Shown here in pieces: positions 47,201 through 55,878 of a stretch of 64,000 bases of DNA. Both the position numbers and the translations under genes were made by a program. Numbering within the stretch: the first letter of the stretch is position 1; each line of letters opens with the position of its first letter. A model generated the notes under the pieces. That model was not told where the DNA came from. It made no database searches and saw only the letters and a program-made list of their open reading frames with translations. Location of the stretch: NCBI GenBank assembly GCA_020636775.1, contig JACJXF010000001.1, positions 124,001 through 188,000 of the forward strand, given 5' to 3'. Source of the stretch: Bacteroidales bacterium. Lineage in GTDB: Bacteria; Bacteroidota; Bacteroidia; Bacteroidales; GCA-2748055.

Positions 47201-48733
47201 GGTAAATTGCTCTGAATAAGTCCCGTTTCGAACATTAAAAGTGACATTTCCGCTTATTCCATATGTGTTTAAAATATCCGCCACCTGTCCGAAGCTGGTG
47301 TAATTTGGAGAGCTGCCTCCAAGCGTGTAGGTTCCAGCTGCAATAGCTGATCCTGTTCCGGTAAATTCATCAGCACCAATATCGTAATTTGTACGTGTCT
47401 GCCCGTCTATATCCTGCGTAACTCCTAGGTTTACACCTTTATTATCAATCCTGAATGAGCCTCCGTGTAAATCTGTTGATGAAAGAAATACAGGATTAAA
47501 GGAAATTGAACCGGCATCCATGGCAGGAGCCTGCGCAGCTTTTAACAGACTCAGGTCTTCCCTGGGGGCTCCCCAGTATGCAAGATAATTGCCGTTGGAA
47601 TAGTAATCATTGTTATCTGAATATTCCAGGGCTGCGGGAGTTTTAATATTGTAGGCATAGCCTTCTCCAAAATTGGCGAAAATATTGTTTCTGACGTCAA
47701 TATTGGATCCCAGATTAAGCATAAATGCCCCATAATCTCCGGTGCTCACTGATGTAATGCTTACAGAATTATGATAAATGTTCTGGAAGGTGGAATTGTA
47801 TAAATATATTCCATTGGCATAACTTCCCCCGGTAATACTGACAAAATTGTTCGCAACAAGGCTCCTGGAAATGGAGTTAGCATCGCAATAATTTATGTAA
47901 ATACCATATTGACCGGATGGCAGTACAATTTTATTTTTCTGAATCTGAAAGTTATTGTCACAATATTCGAAATATATGCCGCTACCAATATTGGTCTTTA
48001 GTAAAACCGAATTGGAATTCACCTGTGGAGCATTTTGATTTTTAAGATATACTCCGTATTCATACTGATTGTTAAAGGTGTTTGATAGAATTTTTGTACC
48101 TGTAGCAAGAACGGTATTGCTCGTTCCTTCCAGGTAAACGCCCATACTTCCCTCAGAAAACAGATTCTTTTGAATGGTAATCTGGTCTGTAGCATCCTGA
48201 TTACTGTATATTAGTGCAAAGGGATCGTAGATTGAAGTGGTACTGAAACCAATGATTCTGCAACTCTCAATTAAAATATTCGTGGCTGTCCCATTTAGCT
48301 CAATACAACGTCCATAGGTAGATCCGGTAGCCTGAACAGTAATTTTCTTAATACTTTTTTAATCACTGTTATTCAGTTTAAGAGTAAAATTATTTGCTGC
48401 GGATGTGGAGTTATAGCTCAGAATTACCTGCGAGGAATCGCCACTTTGGGACTGAAAAACAATGGTGTTTACAGCACTTGCGCCGGTTATTTCAGGAATT
48501 ACCACCTGTTCATTATAAGTGCCGCTGGCAACATTAAAAATTACCGGACCATTAATACCCTGGGTTGTTAGATCAGTAATTGCAGCAGTAAAACTGGTAT
48601 AGTTGCCACCTGAAGGATTGATGGTTTTCACTCCGGAAAGCTGCGCTTTAAGAGGAAGAGATAGAATTGAGAAACAAAAGAAAAAAATAATAACAATACC
48701 TCTTCCCGGGAAAGTAAATATTTTTGATTTCAT
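41222..48733 (-). pseudogene. Giant T9SS-secreted beta-helix surface protein, interrupted by one in-frame stop
   Basis: The frame from ATG 48733 to 41222 codes for about 2,500 residues and is open except for a TAA at 48359-48361, about 125 codons from the start. Both sides are in the same frame, and translation across the gap continues the repeat pattern. Layout: signal peptide (GRGIVIIFFFCFSILSLPLKA), four parallel beta-helix modules of about 430 residues, a PKD-like domain, five SprB-type repeats (SNGxxTxxIxNLxxGxYxVTV pattern), two fibronectin III-like domains, and a type A T9SS sorting domain (RVYPNPASTEF ... GVYILKI). It should be an outer-surface adhesin or similar. The stop could be a real nonsense mutation or a sequence error. 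The first start (TTG 48760) is less likely. Confidence 0.85.
43470..48700 (-). repeat. Four tandem beta-helix modules within the T9SS protein
   Basis: Four modules of about 1.3 kb each have boundaries near 47347, 46035 and 44737. Each begins with a G-x-Y-T-[IL]-G-G-[ST]-S-P-type block and FNVRxGTYxEQF, continues through right-handed beta-helix coils with repeated NNxF/GIYL patterns, and ends in DI[DN]G...DIGADEF. Module 1 starts with a variant opening (NPSGGNYTSFTAAI). The modules have diverged, so this is an old internal duplication and not a recent tandem copy. Confidence 0.8.
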
Positions 48734-48894
48734 TTTTTGAAGGTGTTTATTGGGACTCAATATTTTCCGAAATTTACAAATTAAATATTTACCGATCCTT
48801 TATTCTTATTTAATTTTTCTATAATTTTTACAAATTTCAAAAATGTTAAGTTGTTGTATTCAAATGCTTTTCAGTAATTATTTTTGGAAGGAGG

Positions 48895-49107
48895 TTGACT
48901 AAAAGCTATAATTATAATGCCGATGATGGCCTGGCATTAGGGCAATTAATAAATTGGATTGATAATCTCAGTTCTCATTTTTGGCTAATTTCTAACATGG
49001 CTGAGAAAGAAGAATTTGACAAAATAATATTTTACTTAGGTGAAGATTCTTCCGGGCAAGTTGGGAATGAAAGGAAAGCTGCAGTAAGATTGAATGGAAA
49101 AGAATAA
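48895..49107 (+). CDS. Possible small uncharacterised protein (weak)
   Basis: A 70-residue frame starts at TTG 48895. It is hydrophilic (NYNADDGLALGQLINWIDNL, then EKEEFDKIIFYLGEDSSG) with a plausible amino-acid mix. A GGAAGGAGG stretch abuts the TTG, too close for a normal ribosome-binding site. No family is recognised. It may be a gene remnant or chance. Apart from it, the 48734-49109 interval shows no other gene. Confidence 0.25.
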   Translation: MTKSYNYNADDGLALGQLINWIDNLSSHFWLISNMAEKEEFDKIIFYLGEDSSGQVGNERKAAVRLNGKE

Positions 49108-49109
49108 AA

Positions 49110-49919
49110 CTAAACTACCGGTTTTTCATCAAGCAAGTCGGGATTATTTACAATATGCTTAATAAAGCGAAACAATTTGCCGCCATGATTGGCATCAACC
49201 ACCCTGTGGTCGAGGGTTGCACCAAAAGACATAATACGTCTTATAACCACCTGATCATCAATAACCACCGGCTTTTTTGATACCCCTCCCATTACAAAAA
49301 CTATAGCCACATTGGAGGTCGGGAATAAAGCAGGATATCCCATATCGAGTCCAATACTGCCAATATTTGAAATAACAAAGGAACCAAAACTTTCAGCCGA
49401 AAGTCCAAGGCCCGGAATGCTTATTCCCCAGTTAATGGTAAACATTCGAATGAATTTAAAAATCCATACTCTGAAGGGCCAGGGAATCTTAGCCAGAAAA
49501 CCTTTGAGACGCATGGTCTTATTTTCCCTTCCGGCGCGGGAGTCTTTTATTTCTTCATTTATGCGATCTGCAAGTTCAGTAAGTGTAAGGTTTTCAGCAC
49601 TGCGAACCTTTACAGAGCTCATTTCCTTTTGCTCATTTAGCACACTTACCATGGCATCCACATGTTCCCTTTCCACCACATTTCCTCTCCGGATATAGGT
49701 ATTTAACTCGGGAACCTCGTATTTTAGCGCCCTGGCAAGTATGAGTACAAAAATATGTGTGAGTGTAATTTTAAGTCCTTCTTTCCTCTTCCGACTTACC
49801 CAGGCTTCCAGATCCGTAACGTCAATCTCAACGGAACCATATATTTTTGAGTCGACAGGCTTGCTGTAAATAGTGGCAGCAACTTTTCTCCATTCGGTAT
49901 TCAGGCTGGTTTTCTTCAT
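49110..49919 (-). CDS. 2-oxoacid dehydrogenase E2-type acyltransferase catalytic domain, stand-alone
   Basis: This 269-residue protein matches only the catalytic domain of dihydrolipoamide acyltransferases (CAT-like fold). The active-site region near the C-terminus is ATLDHRVVDANHGGKLFRF, where the family usually has DHRxxDG, so the catalytic His and Asp are present but Gly is replaced by Ala-Asn. There is no lipoyl domain and no E1-binding domain, so it is not a normal component of a pyruvate or branched-chain dehydrogenase complex. It may be a CoA-dependent acyltransferase for another acceptor. It follows gmhA by 31 bases and is probably co-transcribed with it. Confidence 0.85.
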   Translation of the reverse strand: MKKTSLNTEWRKVAATIYSKPVDSKIYGSVEIDVTDLEAWVSRKRKEGLKITLTHIFVLILARALKYEVPELNTYIRRGNVVEREHVDAMVSVLNEQKEMSSVKVRSAENLTLTELADRINEEIKDSRAGRENKTMRLKGFLAKIPWPFRVWIFKFIRMFTINWGISIPGLGLSAESFGSFVISNIGSIGLDMGYPALFPTSNVAIVFVMGGVSKKPVVIDDQVVIRRIMSFGATLDHRVVDANHGGKLFRFIKHIVNNPDLLDEKPVV

Positions 49920-49950
49920 ATTTCAGGATAAAATTACTTTACAAAATACC

Positions 49951-50532
49951 TCATGCCTGACTACCGGCAAGATGCTTCTCAATATATTCAATAAGGATAT
50001 GAATAATCTTGATATGGATTTCCTGAATTCTGTCGGAGTACCCCATATGAGATACCCGTATCTCGATATCGCAGATTTCAGAAAGTTTACCTCCGGTCTT
50101 TCCGGTAAGCGCAATCACTTTCAATCCCATTTCACGGGCTTTAACACAGGCATTGACAATATTTTCAGAGTTCCCGCTGGTACTTATTGCAAAAGCCAAA
50201 TCATTTTTTTTTCCATTGGCCTGAATGTACCTTGAAAAGATCTCACCAAAACCATAATCATTTGCCACACAGGTTATATGAGCCGGGTCGGATATGGCAA
50301 CTGCGGCAATGGCAGGTCTTTCTTCCCGGAACCTTCCTGTGAGCTCTTCAGCAAAATGCATGGCATCGCTCATGGATCCTCCGTTTCCGAAGGCAATAAT
50401 TTTTCCCCCGCTATTTAATGAGCTAAGGAGTAATTTTCCTGCATTTTCAATCGCCTCCAGATTCGCCTTGTCCTCCATAAAGTTCTTCAGGACATGCTTG
50501 GCCTCCTCCAGACTGTTTTTTATCAGCTCCAT
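49951..50532 (-). CDS. gmhA: SIS-domain isomerase, probably sedoheptulose-7-phosphate isomerase
   Basis: From the ATG at 50532 (MELIKNSLEEAKHVLKNFM) the protein is 193 residues, the usual GmhA size. An upstream start would add 30 non-conserved residues. Diagnostic segments are GKIIAFGNGGSMSDAMHFAEEL, AISTSGNSENIVNAC and IALTGKTGGKLSEICD. GmhA converts sedoheptulose 7-phosphate to D-glycero-D-manno-heptose 7-phosphate for LPS core or other heptose glycans. The SNGGS-type motif here reads GNGGS. No other heptose genes are in the window, so a different SIS substrate cannot be fully excluded. Confidence 0.88.
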   Translation of the reverse strand: MELIKNSLEEAKHVLKNFMEDKANLEAIENAGKLLLSSLNSGGKIIAFGNGGSMSDAMHFAEELTGRFREERPAIAAVAISDPAHITCVANDYGFGEIFSRYIQANGKKNDLAFAISTSGNSENIVNACVKAREMGLKVIALTGKTGGKLSEICDIEIRVSHMGYSDRIQEIHIKIIHILIEYIEKHLAGSQA

Positions 50533-50706
50533 TTTACCAGTATTAGTTTTCAAAATTAGGAAATATGGATTAGAATTGAGAATAATTGAAAAAAGATTTC
50601 GTTTTACATGTCTGGTCTTCATCCATTTATTCAGTACTAATGGATGATCAGGGAAATTTAAAGAAATACAGGCTCAGGCATTTTACCCTCATTTAAAAAA
50701 TATAAA

Positions 50707-50714
50707 TACCTTTG
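50707..50714 (+). promoter_or_regulatory. Putative -7 element for the mutL operon
   Basis: TACCTTTG matches TAnnTTTG exactly, 20 bases before the ATG of the small membrane protein at 50734. No clear TTG -33 box is seen at the right distance. Confidence 0.45.
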
Positions 50715-50733
50715 TACTTTAAACTTTTTCAGT

Positions 50734-51012
50734 ATGAATCTGCCCAGAATGTTCAAATTACCACAGCATCGGACCTTTACCTACCGTCCTATGTTTCACG
50801 ATCCGGAGAAAGAGGAGCGGGAAGCACGTCTGCGTAAAATTCAGCTCGAGGAGGGAATGAAAGAATCAACAGGCTATACTCCCACAATTCAAAGAGGAGC
50901 CATGAGGTCCTATTTCAAAAGAAGCCAGAAAGCACAAAAACAATCCAATGTGAGGCTTATTATCATAATTATGTTTCTGTTATTAATTTCCTACCTCCTT
51001 TTATTCCGGTAA
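50734..51012 (+). CDS. Small Bacteroidota membrane protein upstream of mutL
   Basis: This 92-residue protein has a charged N-terminal part (YRPMFHDPEKEEREARLRKI) and one C-terminal membrane helix (about 74-91, IIIIMFLLLISYLLLF). It has the look of a tail-anchored protein. I know no function. A YRPxFxDPEKE-type motif recurs in short Bacteroidota proteins found next to mutL. Its stop is immediately followed by the mutL ATG, so the two are translationally coupled. Confidence 0.8.
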   Translation: MNLPRMFKLPQHRTFTYRPMFHDPEKEEREARLRKIQLEEGMKESTGYTPTIQRGAMRSYFKRSQKAQKQSNVRLIIIIMFLLLISYLLLFR

Positions 51013-52821
51013 ATGTCTGATATTATTCAACTATTGCCCGATGCGGTAGCTAACCAGATTGCAGCCGGTGAGGTAATACAACGGCCGGCTTCAGTAGTTA
51101 AGGAATTGGTTGAAAACGCTGTTGATTCAGGAGCAAAGAATATTACAGTAAATGTTAAGGATTCGGGTCGTACTCTGGTCCAGGTTATTGATGACGGTTC
51201 GGGCATGTCTGAAACTGATGCCCGTGTTTGCTGGGAAAGACACGCCACCTCAAAAATCAGGAAAGCAACCGATCTTTTTTCCATTCGTACCAAGGGTTTT
51301 CGAGGAGAAGCCCTGGCTTCTATCGCTGCTATTGCTGAAGTCAGCCTGAAAACCAGAAGAAAGGAAGATGAGCTTGGAACACATATTCGTATTAATGCTT
51401 CGGAAATCCAGTTAAATGAATCGGTTTCGTGTCCTGAAGGGAGTAACTTTTCTGTTAAAAACCTTTTTTACAATATTCCCGCCAGAAGGAAATTCCTGAA
51501 AAGCAATACCACTGAGCTTCGACATATTATTACCGAATTTAATCATATTGCACTTGCTCATCCGGGAATTGAATTCTCTCTAATTCATAACAATTCGCAG
51601 ATTTACAACCTTCCTAAATCGAATTTAAGACAAAGGATTATTTCCATTTTTGGCAAAAACCTTAACCAGAATCTTATACCCCTTCAAACCGATACCAGTC
51701 TGGTAAAAATTGATGGATTTATCGGCAAACCTGAATTTGCAAAAAAAACCTATGGCGAGCAGTTTTTCTTTGTAAACAACCGCTTCATCAGGCATCCTTA
51801 TTTTCACAAGGCAGTTTTACAGGCATACCAGCAAATATTACCACAGGACGCCATCCCCTCCTATTTTATCTTTTTTGAATCGGACCCTGAAAAGATTGAT
51901 ATAAACATACATCCCACTAAAACAGAAATAAAATTCGAAGATGAGCTGGCTATCTGGCAGATACTTCTGGCTGTTGTCAAAGAATCAATTGGAAAGTACA
52001 ACCTGATGCCTTCACTGGATTTTAATACTGAAGGAGTCATCGATATCCCGGTTATGCGCAGTGAAACAGAAATCCGCACTCCGGAAATAAATATTAACAG
52101 GGAATTTAATCCTTTCGATAACGATCCCGAATACCATCCCGGGAGGGCTTACCGGGACAGAAGCTCTTACTTTAACACACCCGATCCTTTTGAGAGGGCC
52201 AGGATGGGTTTTGCACCGGAGCAGCAGAAAATCCCTTCCGAAACAAATCCTGACAGGAATGAAGGGAGCAAATTCCTCCAGCTTAAAAATCGCTACATCC
52301 TTACCGCAGTAAAGTCGGGAATTATGATCATTGATCAGAAAAGAGCCCATGAAAGAATTCTATACGAGGAAAATCTGAATTCTCTTGCCAAAGATGCATT
52401 TACCGGGCAACAAACTCTCTTTCCTGAAACGATCGAACTAAACCATGCCGATTATGTTACTTTTATCTCGATCATTGAAAATGTAAACAGACTGGGATTT
52501 GATGTCAGGGACCTGGGAAATAATGCCATAATTGTCAATGGAATTCCTTCAACTGTCAAAAATGCAGACCTGAAGGATATTATTGAAGAACTCCTTGAAA
52601 CATATAAGTCCTGCGAGAGCGACATGGAACTTGAAGCTAAGGAAAAAGTGGCAAGAGCCGTTGCAAGGGCATCAGCTATCCCTTATGGCAAGGTTCTTGA
52701 ACAGCAGGAGATGAGAAATCTGGTTGATCAGCTTTTCGCCTGTTCAAATCCGAATTATTCACCTTCGGGAAAACCTGTGATAAGCATCATCAGTATGGAA
52801 GAAATTGAAAAATTATTATAA
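51013..52821 (+). CDS. mutL: DNA mismatch repair protein MutL
   Basis: MutL couples MutS mismatch recognition to strand removal. The 602-residue protein has the GHKL ATPase domain (ENAVDSGAKNITV, DDGSGM, TKGFRGEALASIA), a transducer domain, a linker (about 340-420) and the C-terminal dimerisation domain. The endonuclease motif DQHAxxExxxxE of many MutLs is degenerate here: D441-Q-K-R-A-H-E, with Lys-Arg instead of His-Ala. The later CPHGRP-type motif reads YSPSGKPV. Nicking activity is therefore doubtful. It is coupled to the small gene before it and 5 bases from the rhomboid. Confidence 0.96.
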   Translation: MSDIIQLLPDAVANQIAAGEVIQRPASVVKELVENAVDSGAKNITVNVKDSGRTLVQVIDDGSGMSETDARVCWERHATSKIRKATDLFSIRTKGFRGEALASIAAIAEVSLKTRRKEDELGTHIRINASEIQLNESVSCPEGSNFSVKNLFYNIPARRKFLKSNTTELRHIITEFNHIALAHPGIEFSLIHNNSQIYNLPKSNLRQRIISIFGKNLNQNLIPLQTDTSLVKIDGFIGKPEFAKKTYGEQFFFVNNRFIRHPYFHKAVLQAYQQILPQDAIPSYFIFFESDPEKIDINIHPTKTEIKFEDELAIWQILLAVVKESIGKYNLMPSLDFNTEGVIDIPVMRSETEIRTPEININREFNPFDNDPEYHPGRAYRDRSSYFNTPDPFERARMGFAPEQQKIPSETNPDRNEGSKFLQLKNRYILTAVKSGIMIIDQKRAHERILYEENLNSLAKDAFTGQQTLFPETIELNHADYVTFISIIENVNRLGFDVRDLGNNAIIVNGIPSTVKNADLKDIIEELLETYKSCESDMELEAKEKVARAVARASAIPYGKVLEQQEMRNLVDQLFACSNPNYSPSGKPVISIISMEEIEKLL

Positions 52822-52826
52822 AAAGA

Positions 52827-53567
52827 ATGAGCAACATGTATTTTGGAAGAACAGGCAGTACCCCTCCTGTTGTTAAAAACCTTATAATCATCAATGCCCT
52901 GATGTTCTTAGGAACCATGGGTATCCTGCAGGCATATAACGTTGATCTGAACCATACACTTGGTTTGTATTTCTTCAGGTCTCCGCTTTTTTATCCCTTT
53001 CAGGTTATCACCCACATGTTCATGCACGGATCGCTGGGACATATCTTTTTTAATATGTTCGCTCTCTGGATGTTCGGGAAAGTACTTGAACAGGTCTGGG
53101 GAAGTAAACGTTTCCTGATCTATTACTTTGTAACCGGACTGGGAGCCGTCTTTCTTCACTCCCTGGTGTTGTATCTGGAGCTTCATCCACTTATGAATTA
53201 TGTTAGTCAGACTTACGGTATTGATACTTTTACACCGGATGTTGTAGACCGGCTTTACAGTATGGGCGACATTAAGGCAAAAGAACTGGCGGTAGGTCTT
53301 CTTACACCAACCATAGGTGCTTCAGGTGCAGTTTTTGGAGTGCTGCTTGCATTCGGGATGCTCTTTCCCAATACACAGCTTATGCTCCTCTTTCCTCCCA
53401 TCCCGATTAAAGCAAAATATTTTGTAATCGGATATGGATTAATCGAACTTTACCTCGGACTCATGCAGCCAGGAAGCAACGTGGCTCACTTCGCGCATCT
53501 TGGGGGTATGTTGTTTGGATTTGTTTTGATAAAACTCTGGAAAAAGGACAGGACGAGCTTTTATTGA
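52827..53567 (+). CDS. Rhomboid family intramembrane serine protease
   Basis: This 246-residue protein has six membrane helices. The catalytic dyad is S166 in GASGAVFG and H224 in AHLGGMLFG. The HxxxxHxxxN motif is present early (HGSLGHIFFNMFALW). Rhomboids cleave single-pass membrane proteins inside the bilayer, but the substrates are unknown. It follows mutL by 5 bases and is followed by a second rhomboid, a mutL-rhomboid-rhomboid order typical of Bacteroidota. Confidence 0.94.
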   Translation: MSNMYFGRTGSTPPVVKNLIIINALMFLGTMGILQAYNVDLNHTLGLYFFRSPLFYPFQVITHMFMHGSLGHIFFNMFALWMFGKVLEQVWGSKRFLIYYFVTGLGAVFLHSLVLYLELHPLMNYVSQTYGIDTFTPDVVDRLYSMGDIKAKELAVGLLTPTIGASGAVFGVLLAFGMLFPNTQLMLLFPPIPIKAKYFVIGYGLIELYLGLMQPGSNVAHFAHLGGMLFGFVLIKLWKKDRTSFY

Positions 53568-53618
53568 GATAACTAAGCTTACGTCCTAAATATCAGGAAT
53601 ATATAAGAATATTTTGGA

Positions 53619-54497
53619 ATGAATATTATACAGGAAATAAAAGATTCCTTTAAAAGCGGAACTTCACTTACCCGGCTGATTTACATCAACATCGGGGTAT
53701 TTCTCGGGATTCATATAGTGAGTGTGTTTTTTTATCTGTTTTCGTCAGTTGATCCCATGAATCAGATAGTTGAGCTGTTTGCGGTCCCCGCTGATCCTGC
53801 TACCCTTTTGCGACGGCCGTGGACATTGGTAAGCTATATGTTTCTTCACAAGGATTTCTTCCACATACTTTTTAACATCGCATGGCTTTACTGGTTTGGT
53901 AAAATTTTTCTCGAGTACCTTGATGAGAAGCGATTGCTTAATGCGTACCTGCTGGGTGGAATATCCGGTGCCGTCCTCTATATAATTTCCTATAATATTT
54001 TTCCGGTTCTCAACCAGCAGGCCGTCAATTCAGTTGCACTGGGTGCTTCAGCTGCAGTAATGGCTATTGTTATTGCAGCAGCCACCTACGCCCCTAATCA
54101 TGAAATTCATATCGTATTTATCGGTCCGGTAAAAATAATTTGGGTTGCTTTAGTGGGATTTATTCTCTCATCACTGGTCGACTTTTCAATGAATACCGGT
54201 GGAAAAATTGCTCATATCGGAGGAGCCTTATTTGGCTACCTGTTTATCCTCCGCTACAAACAGGGTAAGGACATTACTACCTGGTTTACAAGAATTATGG
54301 ATACTATATTTACTCTGTTCAAGCCCAGAAAGAAAATGCACGTAAGTCATAAAAAGCCCACAAATGACTATGAGTATAACCTGGTGAAAAAAGAAAAACA
54401 GAAGAATATTGATGCCATACTCGATAAAATTTCAAAATCGGGATACGACAGTCTGACAAAGGAAGAAAAGGAAACGCTTTTTAAAATGGGTAAGTAA
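53619..54497 (+). CDS. Second rhomboid family intramembrane protease
   Basis: This 292-residue rhomboid has catalytic S144 in GASAAVMA (the usual GxSG is GASA here, with Ala after Ser) and H199 in AHIGGALFG. The early motif is HKDFFHILFNIAWLYW. The altered GASA site may change activity but keeps the nucleophile. A hydrophilic C-terminal tail (about 240-292) ends in a Bacteroidota-type KISKSGYDSLTKEEKETLF motif, which is found at the ends of several rhomboids of this group. It is separated from the first rhomboid by 51 bases. Confidence 0.92.
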   Translation: MNIIQEIKDSFKSGTSLTRLIYINIGVFLGIHIVSVFFYLFSSVDPMNQIVELFAVPADPATLLRRPWTLVSYMFLHKDFFHILFNIAWLYWFGKIFLEYLDEKRLLNAYLLGGISGAVLYIISYNIFPVLNQQAVNSVALGASAAVMAIVIAAATYAPNHEIHIVFIGPVKIIWVALVGFILSSLVDFSMNTGGKIAHIGGALFGYLFILRYKQGKDITTWFTRIMDTIFTLFKPRKKMHVSHKKPTNDYEYNLVKKEKQKNIDAILDKISKSGYDSLTKEEKETLFKMGK

Positions 54498-54506
54498 TTC
54501 CTTTCT

Positions 54507-54530
54507 TACTGAAAAAATTTCAGTAGTTTT
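54507..54530 (+). terminator. Weak terminator after the second rhomboid
   Basis: TACTGAAA (54507-54514) and TTTCAGTA (54518-54525) form an 8-bp stem with a 3-base loop, followed by GTTTTAT. It lies 9 bases after the rhomboid stop. Confidence 0.5.
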
Positions 54531-54657
54531 ATACTAACGGAAAAATACCATCCGGAACCATGGATGGCTATGAAAAAGAGCAATGCGGAGCATATTCTGA
54601 AATTATTTGAAATAAAATTCTTCCATCTCTTATGCAGGTTTTCTTAATTTTTGCAGC

Positions 54658-55767
54658 TTGAAAAGATTTTTAAACCAGGTCGTTTTTTATTTAAATGTTT
54701 TAGCGGGAGTTGCTTTGCTTCTTTCGTACAGCTCGACCTTTATATCACCTGCAAGAATCTGGTTTCTTGCATTTTTTGGTCTGGCTTATCCTTATATCCT
54801 TGCTTTGAACCTGATTTTTATGATCTATTGGATATTAAGGCTGAAAAAACAGTTCTTATTCTCCTTCCTTATAATACTGATAGGAATAAACAATTTGAAT
54901 AATTTTATACCCCTGCATTTTAAAAAGTCAAACACACTTGAAACCAGGGACGACAATTCCCAGCGACTTAAAATTCTATCATATAATGTCAGACTTTTTA
55001 ATATTTATAAGTGGATATCAGATCCCGGTACCAATCAGAGCATTCTTAATTTCATAAGAAGTGAAAAGCCGGATATTATTTGCCTTCAGGAATTTTACAC
55101 CAGCGATAAAACAGATAACCGACCTGAGAAAATAAAAAAATTCTTTTCTGAGACTCCCTATAATTATATCCATTATTCCTTTAAAAACGGTAAAAATACA
55201 GGATATGGGATTGCCACATTCAGTGCTTATCCTATCATAAACCAGGGAGTTATCAGTTTCCCGGGAAGTACGAATGAAGCAATTTATACGGATATTGTAA
55301 TTCAGACCGATACTATACGGATTTACAACAATCATCTTCAGTCGCTGAAGCTGCAGCGCCGTAATTACAGTTTTCTCGATACCCTGAAATTCAGGTATGA
55401 TGATCAGCAGATCAGTGAGATCAAGGATATTTCCTCCAAACTGAAAACCGCCTATATCAAACGTTCTGCGCAGGTTGACGCTATTTCAAGACACATCAAA
55501 TCTTCAGCATATCCTGTTATTGTCTGTGGTGATTTCAATGATACACCGGTATCATATTCCTACCGGAAAATGCGTAAAGGATTAAAGGACGCCTTCATAA
55601 GCTCCGGACAGGGAACCGGGAACACCTATCTGGGTATTTTCCCTTATTTCAGAATAGACTATATTTTTCATGACGGGCATTTTAAACCTCTTGCATTTGA
55701 AAAAATTGAAACCCACCTGTCCGATCATTATCCTATAGTGGGCAGTTTTGAACTCAATAAAAAGTAA
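54658..55767 (+). CDS. Endonuclease/exonuclease/phosphatase-family membrane protein
   Basis: The protein is 369 residues. There are three N-terminal membrane helices (about 8-85), then an EEP hydrolase domain with LSYNVRLFN, ICLQEFY, CGDFNDTPVSYSYRKM and the C-terminal LSDHYPIVGSFEL. These carry the metal- and catalytic-site residues (N, E, D-x-N, D-H). The start is TTG 54658, because the first in-frame ATG falls inside the membrane region. EEP members cleave nucleic acids or phospholipids and lipid phosphates, and the membrane anchor favours the latter. It is common downstream of the rhomboids in Bacteroidota. Confidence 0.88.
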   Translation: MKRFLNQVVFYLNVLAGVALLLSYSSTFISPARIWFLAFFGLAYPYILALNLIFMIYWILRLKKQFLFSFLIILIGINNLNNFIPLHFKKSNTLETRDDNSQRLKILSYNVRLFNIYKWISDPGTNQSILNFIRSEKPDIICLQEFYTSDKTDNRPEKIKKFFSETPYNYIHYSFKNGKNTGYGIATFSAYPIINQGVISFPGSTNEAIYTDIVIQTDTIRIYNNHLQSLKLQRRNYSFLDTLKFRYDDQQISEIKDISSKLKTAYIKRSAQVDAISRHIKSSAYPVIVCGDFNDTPVSYSYRKMRKGLKDAFISSGQGTGNTYLGIFPYFRIDYIFHDGHFKPLAFEKIETHLSDHYPIVGSFELNKK

Positions 55768-55878
55768 TTTTCAGGCGGAATAAAAAACCTTTTTTAGCAG
55801 GGATTGTTAGAACTATAGTTTCCGTTAGTTTTTTAGATTGTAAGCAAAATTTGAAAATTCTTTTTAAAATATAAAAAT

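Noticed and set aside
48146..48358. Frameshift in the giant T9SS gene
   Set aside because: Both flanking parts are in the same frame and the bridging sequence is open when translated. A single stop codon explains the break.
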